A stretch of DNA of 15,923 nucleotides from JBBSJV01 sp038256935 (GTDB taxonomy: Bacteria; Patescibacteriota; JACMRA01), in the NCBI GenBank assembly GCA_038256935.1, contig JBBSJV010000021.1, positions 1 to 15,923 on the forward strand, given 5' to 3'. The position numbers and the translations under genes are program-made. Numbering within the stretch: the stretch's first letter is position 1; each line of letters starts with the position of its first letter. The notes beneath the pieces were generated by a model. That model made no database searches and was not told where the DNA came from. It saw only the letters and a program-made list of their open reading frames with translations. Below are positions 14,550-15,923 of this stretch, in pieces.

Positions 14550-14557
14550 TTATCCTA

Positions 14558-15127
14558 TTATTTGATAGTAATAGAGCATAGTCCCGCCACGTGTTCTAAT
14601 GATGGGTATAGATCAAATCGAGATATTATCATACCTACTTTGTATTGTATTGCGGAAGAATCCCAATAGTATTCCAATTTACCATCGGTTGCCTCCTGAT
14701 CGGACTTAGCCAAAAAATACCTACCTCCGTCGCAATTTATGAATCGTACTTGCTTAATCGTGCTGCCGCCATGCTTTAAGTTAACAACATAGCTATACGC
14801 TAAAGTGTCGGGAAAGACTTGAGACCACCCAAGACTATTACCATGGTTGATGTCATAATCATCTGGTATTTCAATCTGGTAATTCTCGTCTTTTGTGTAG
14901 AAATATACACTAGAATTATCTATCGATCTTTTTTCCCAGGATGTTTGATCTTCCAAATAAGTTCCAAATTGCATAAGATGTTTCGTATTTGGTTTTAAGC
15001 CTTGTAACTCAAAATATTTTATCAAGGCATAAATTAAGCCGCCCATTACAAATATCCCAAAAAATATTAATCTTTGGGATGGAAATGAAGTTATTAGTAG
15101 TATTGAAATAACAGAAAATGCAAGCAT
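14558..15127 (-). CDS. Hypothetical membrane-anchored protein, 189 aa
   Basis: Two hydrophobic segments at the N-terminus (about 1-15 and 19-38) form a hairpin anchor. The remaining 150 residues are soluble, rich in aromatic and charged residues and likely beta-structured (SSVYFYTKDENYQIEIPDD, VRFINCDGGRYFLA, GKLEYYWDSSAIQYKVGMII). No family is recognised. It lies 67 bases downstream of two small membrane proteins on the same strand, and their products may form a complex. No promoter or Shine-Dalgarno motif is convincing in the gap, so cotranscription is possible. Confidence 0.65.
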   Translation of the reverse strand: MLAFSVISILLITSFPSQRLIFFGIFVMGGLIYALIKYFELQGLKPNTKHLMQFGTYLEDQTSWEKRSIDNSSVYFYTKDENYQIEIPDDYDINHGNSLGWSQVFPDTLAYSYVVNLKHGGSTIKQVRFINCDGGRYFLAKSDQEATDGKLEYYWDSSAIQYKVGMIISRFDLYPSLEHVAGLCSITIK

Positions 15128-15194
15128 TTCATGTCGTATTTTATTGATAAGTAGTCGTAATAGGCCTGTTTTCGTTGAATATTATTTTATATGA

Positions 15195-15479
15195 TTAACT
15201 AAGTAATGTCCCTCTTTGATAAGAAAACAAAGTAAAAATAAAAATGATAAACTGAATAACCATTAATTGCAGAGCAAAATTATGAATTGATTTATATTTT
15301 GCTAAATTCTTAAATGAGAAATAGAAATATAGCATTGAAATTATTAAGTTAAATAAAACAACTGAACTTATAGGTATAAACTCTAATTTAATCACCTCAA
15401 CCGAACTTAAAACCAAGTATATAAAGTATAAACTAATCACAATAAGTACTTGTGCATGGTTATTCATTAATATTTTCAT
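15195..15479 (-). CDS. Hypothetical small membrane protein, 94 aa, three spans
   Basis: Three hydrophobic segments are visible near 9-27 (HAQVLIVISLYFIYLVLSS), 35-55 (IPISSVVLFNLIISMLYFYFS) shortened at its ends, and 67-86 (HNFALQLMVIQFIIFIFTLF). The loops are short and carry lysines. No family is recognised. The start is two bases after the stop of the upstream 103-aa gene, so translation is probably coupled. Composition is very rich in I, L, F and Y, as in many small bacterial membrane proteins. Confidence 0.65.
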   Translation of the reverse strand: MKILMNNHAQVLIVISLYFIYLVLSSVEVIKLEFIPISSVVLFNLIISMLYFYFSFKNLAKYKSIHNFALQLMVIQFIIFIFTLFSYQRGTLLS

Positions 15480-15481
15480 AC

Positions 15482-15793
15482 TTATCTAAATAAGGGGAAA
15501 AGAATGAGAAAAGATAGTAAAAGTACCACTACTGCAGATAAATAGGCCCTCCACTTAGATTTATTATAATTGTAAATCAGTGTTACGATATGCAAAATGA
15601 TATAGAAAATTATTAAATTGTCATAGGTAAAAACACTCATTCTCCAATCAAATGGTTTATTTATAATTTCAAATGATTCTTTTTCTACCTCAGTAAATAA
15701 TACTAAGAGATAGGGAGCTAAAAGTGATGAGATATACAGTGCGTTTAAGTAAGCTCCTCTATGATTTTGAAAGTATGAATTTATTTGTGACAT
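15482..15793 (-). CDS. Hypothetical small membrane protein, 103 aa, three spans
   Basis: Hydrophobic segments lie near 15-35 (NALYISSLLAPYLLVLFTEV), 57-75 (TYDNLIIFYIILHIVTLIY) and 82-100 (AYLSAVVVLLLSFLILFP). A soluble loop (about 36-56) joins the first two. No family is recognised. The start codon follows the stop of the edge frame as TAA-T-ATG. The size, span number and tight linkage with the 94-aa gene suggest partners or paralogues, although no clear alignment between the two was found by eye. Confidence 0.65.
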   Translation of the reverse strand: MSQINSYFQNHRGAYLNALYISSLLAPYLLVLFTEVEKESFEIINKPFDWRMSVFTYDNLIIFYIILHIVTLIYNYNKSKWRAYLSAVVVLLLSFLILFPLFR

Positions 15794-15794
15794 A

Positions 15795-15923
15795 TTAATA
15801 GAATCTAATTTGATCCCTAAGCATTCCAGTATTTATAGAATAAACACCACAGATTGTAAGTCTACCGTGACCAATAATAGCCTTCATATTGCTCCAACCA
15901 TAACGCCTCATGGAAATACCTCC
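15795..15923 (-). CDS. Edge reading frame with strong Shine-Dalgarno, 38 aa from its ATG
   Basis: Read leftward, the frame is open from the right edge to TAA at 15797-15795. An ATG at 15911 lies seven bases after a GGAGG (15919-15923), the only strong Shine-Dalgarno sequence in the window. From there it encodes 38 residues (MRRYGWSNMKAIIGHGRLTI, then CGVYSINTG and on), soluble and basic with no recognised family. The stop overlaps closely with the next start (TAA-T-ATG), so it may be a leader peptide coupled to the membrane genes. It could also be the end of a longer gene outside the window. Confidence 0.4.
   Translation of the reverse strand, partial: GGISMRRYGWSNMKAIIGHGRLTICGVYSINTGMLRDQIRFY

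Noticed and set aside
8266..15127. Use of TGA as glycine, as in some Patescibacteria
   Set aside because: The 959-, 640- and 470-codon genes have no in-frame TGA, and the 117-aa gene ends with TGA, so the standard code fits.

Overview
The window is AT-rich bacterial DNA. It combines a truncated insertion-sequence transposase, many short proteins without recognisable families, and two restriction-modification loci, so it reads as an accessory or defence region. The style (very AT-rich, small hypothetical genes, almost no Shine-Dalgarno motifs, promoters that place the transcript start on the ATG) would suit a Candidate Phyla Radiation (Patescibacteria) genome. That is an inference from style, not from a marker gene. 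The standard code fits: the long genes have no in-frame TGA, and one gene ends in TGA. No rRNA, tRNA or CRISPR array was seen.

Left part (1-4000). A transposase C-terminus (2-121) is followed by a hypothetical gene (172-627). A leftward PadR-type repressor plus membrane-protein operon follows (1889 to 734); its promoter carries an operator-like palindrome between the -35 and -10 boxes. Next come a leftward pair, a secreted protein and a small soluble protein (2934 to 2066), and two rightward hypothetical genes (3078-3344 and 3499-3939).

First defence operon (7483 to 4053, leftward). A Fic-domain protein, an HsdM-like N6-adenine methylase and an Mrr-like endonuclease are packed with gaps of 13 and 4 bases. 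No HsdS specificity subunit or HsdR motor is present in the window. A 463-base intergenic stretch follows. It holds the Fic promoter, a 70-base element also found near 3351-3420, an orphan promoter and a possible gene remnant. A 96-residue rightward gene comes next.

Second defence operon (14494 to 8266, leftward). A type III R-M locus runs mod, a RhuM-family gene, res, and then a small protein that looks like a winged helix. Gaps are 1 to 7 bases, so the four genes are probably one transcript. Mod should methylate an asymmetric site, Res should translocate and cut unmodified DNA, and the RhuM and small proteins are probable accessory or regulatory partners.

Right edge (14558-15923). A leftward run of three small membrane proteins follows a short edge reading frame that has the only strong Shine-Dalgarno sequence seen here. 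Their function is unknown.
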